DNA of 64,000 bases from an uncultured Planctomycetia bacterium (GTDB taxonomy: Bacteria; Planctomycetota; UBA1135; GCA-002686595): assembly GCA_938003765.1 (NCBI GenBank), contig CALKYE010000057.1:22942-86941 (forward strand). The letters are read 5' to 3'. The notes under the pieces are model-generated. The model was not told the origin of the DNA. It made no database searches and saw only the letters and a program-made list of their open reading frames with translations. A program made the translations under genes and the position numbers. Each line of letters opens with the position of its first letter. Position 1 is the first letter of the stretch. Shown piece after piece: positions 63,960-64,000 of the stretch.

Positions 63960-64000
63960 GTGAGCGGGCCTCCGCCGAGGTCTACCTCGGCCGCCCGAGC
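63960..64000 (+). CDS. Possible start of gspK, cut by the window edge
   Basis: A GTG at 63960, 20 bp after gspJ, opens a frame to the window edge (VSGPPPRSTSAAR...). Position suggests the next gsp gene, commonly gspK. However, a 7-bp stem GCCGAGG/CCTCGGC with a 4-nt loop (63974-63991) also lies here and could be a terminator. Only 13 codons are visible, so the call is tentative. Confidence 0.3.
   Translation, partial: MSGPPPRSTSAAR

Noticed and set aside
63974..63991. 7-bp stem near the window end as terminator after gspJ
   Set aside because: It lies within the possible gspK start, is short, and no T-tract follows. Only mentioned under the partial gene.

Overview
The window is 64 kb of very GC-rich bacterial DNA (estimated by eye at about 70% G+C), densely packed with chromosomal core genes on both strands. 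No rRNA, tRNA, CRISPR array, insertion sequence, phage gene or plasmid function was recognised. The gene mix is a type II secretion operon with extra pseudopilins, a fused FHA/Ser-Thr kinase, a GldA/F/G-type ABC operon with a DUF4340 partner, large Ala/Arg-rich hypothetical proteins and a secreted TPGFW/SdrD-like protein. It suggests a diderm, probably a high-GC Planctomycetota member. A deltaproteobacterial-type lineage cannot be excluded without a search. The phylum call is inference.

Layout. 1-5.9 kb: an envelope protein cut by the window edge, OsmC, an amidohydrolase lipoprotein, a short-chain dehydrogenase and the aspartate-pathway pair asd-lysC. 6.1-11.2 kb: a minor-pseudopilin operon (two pseudopilins and a PilX-like protein), a HEAT-repeat protein and a four-S1-domain RNA-binding protein. 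11.3-20.5 kb: a secreted SdrD-like protein, panB with an FAD-dependent dehydrogenase, a methyltransferase, an AlgX-like SGNH protein, accD, rpe and a small membrane protein. 20.9-24.2 kb: a truncated methyltransferase remnant, an SGNH esterase and the ergothioneine genes egtD-egtB. 24.8-36.6 kb: a membrane-anchored unknown, pgk-gap, tilS, a coupled yggS/kinase/yggU trio, a purine nucleoside phosphorylase and purN.

36.5-46 kb: a mitomycin-repair-like pair (mrfB-mrfA) and the DUF4340/GldG/GldF/GldA ABC operon. 46.5-50.9 kb: a sensor kinase, an NtrC-type activator and dnaK in a row on the minus strand, with a near-consensus sigma-54 site just upstream of dnaK. 51-55.3 kb: a YrdC-like/low-molecular-weight phosphatase fusion, a membrane protein with a spermidine-synthase-like domain, and a PTS IIA protein. 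55.5-64 kb: the type II secretion operon gspD-E-F-G-H-I-J behind a TTGACA-17-TAGAGT promoter, possibly continuing past the right edge.

Genes working together. asd and lysC start the Lys/Thr/Met pathway, and pgk and gap act in lower glycolysis. egtD and egtB make the central intermediates of ergothioneine. The gsp operon builds a secretion machine that the 6-9 kb pseudopilin cluster may supplement. Many neighbours are translationally coupled through 4-bp ATGA or GTGA overlaps. Several putative promoters share a -35/-10 pair with an exact 17-bp spacer and a -10 resembling TAGCCT or TATGCT. Some starts lie so close to their -10 that the mRNAs may be nearly leaderless.
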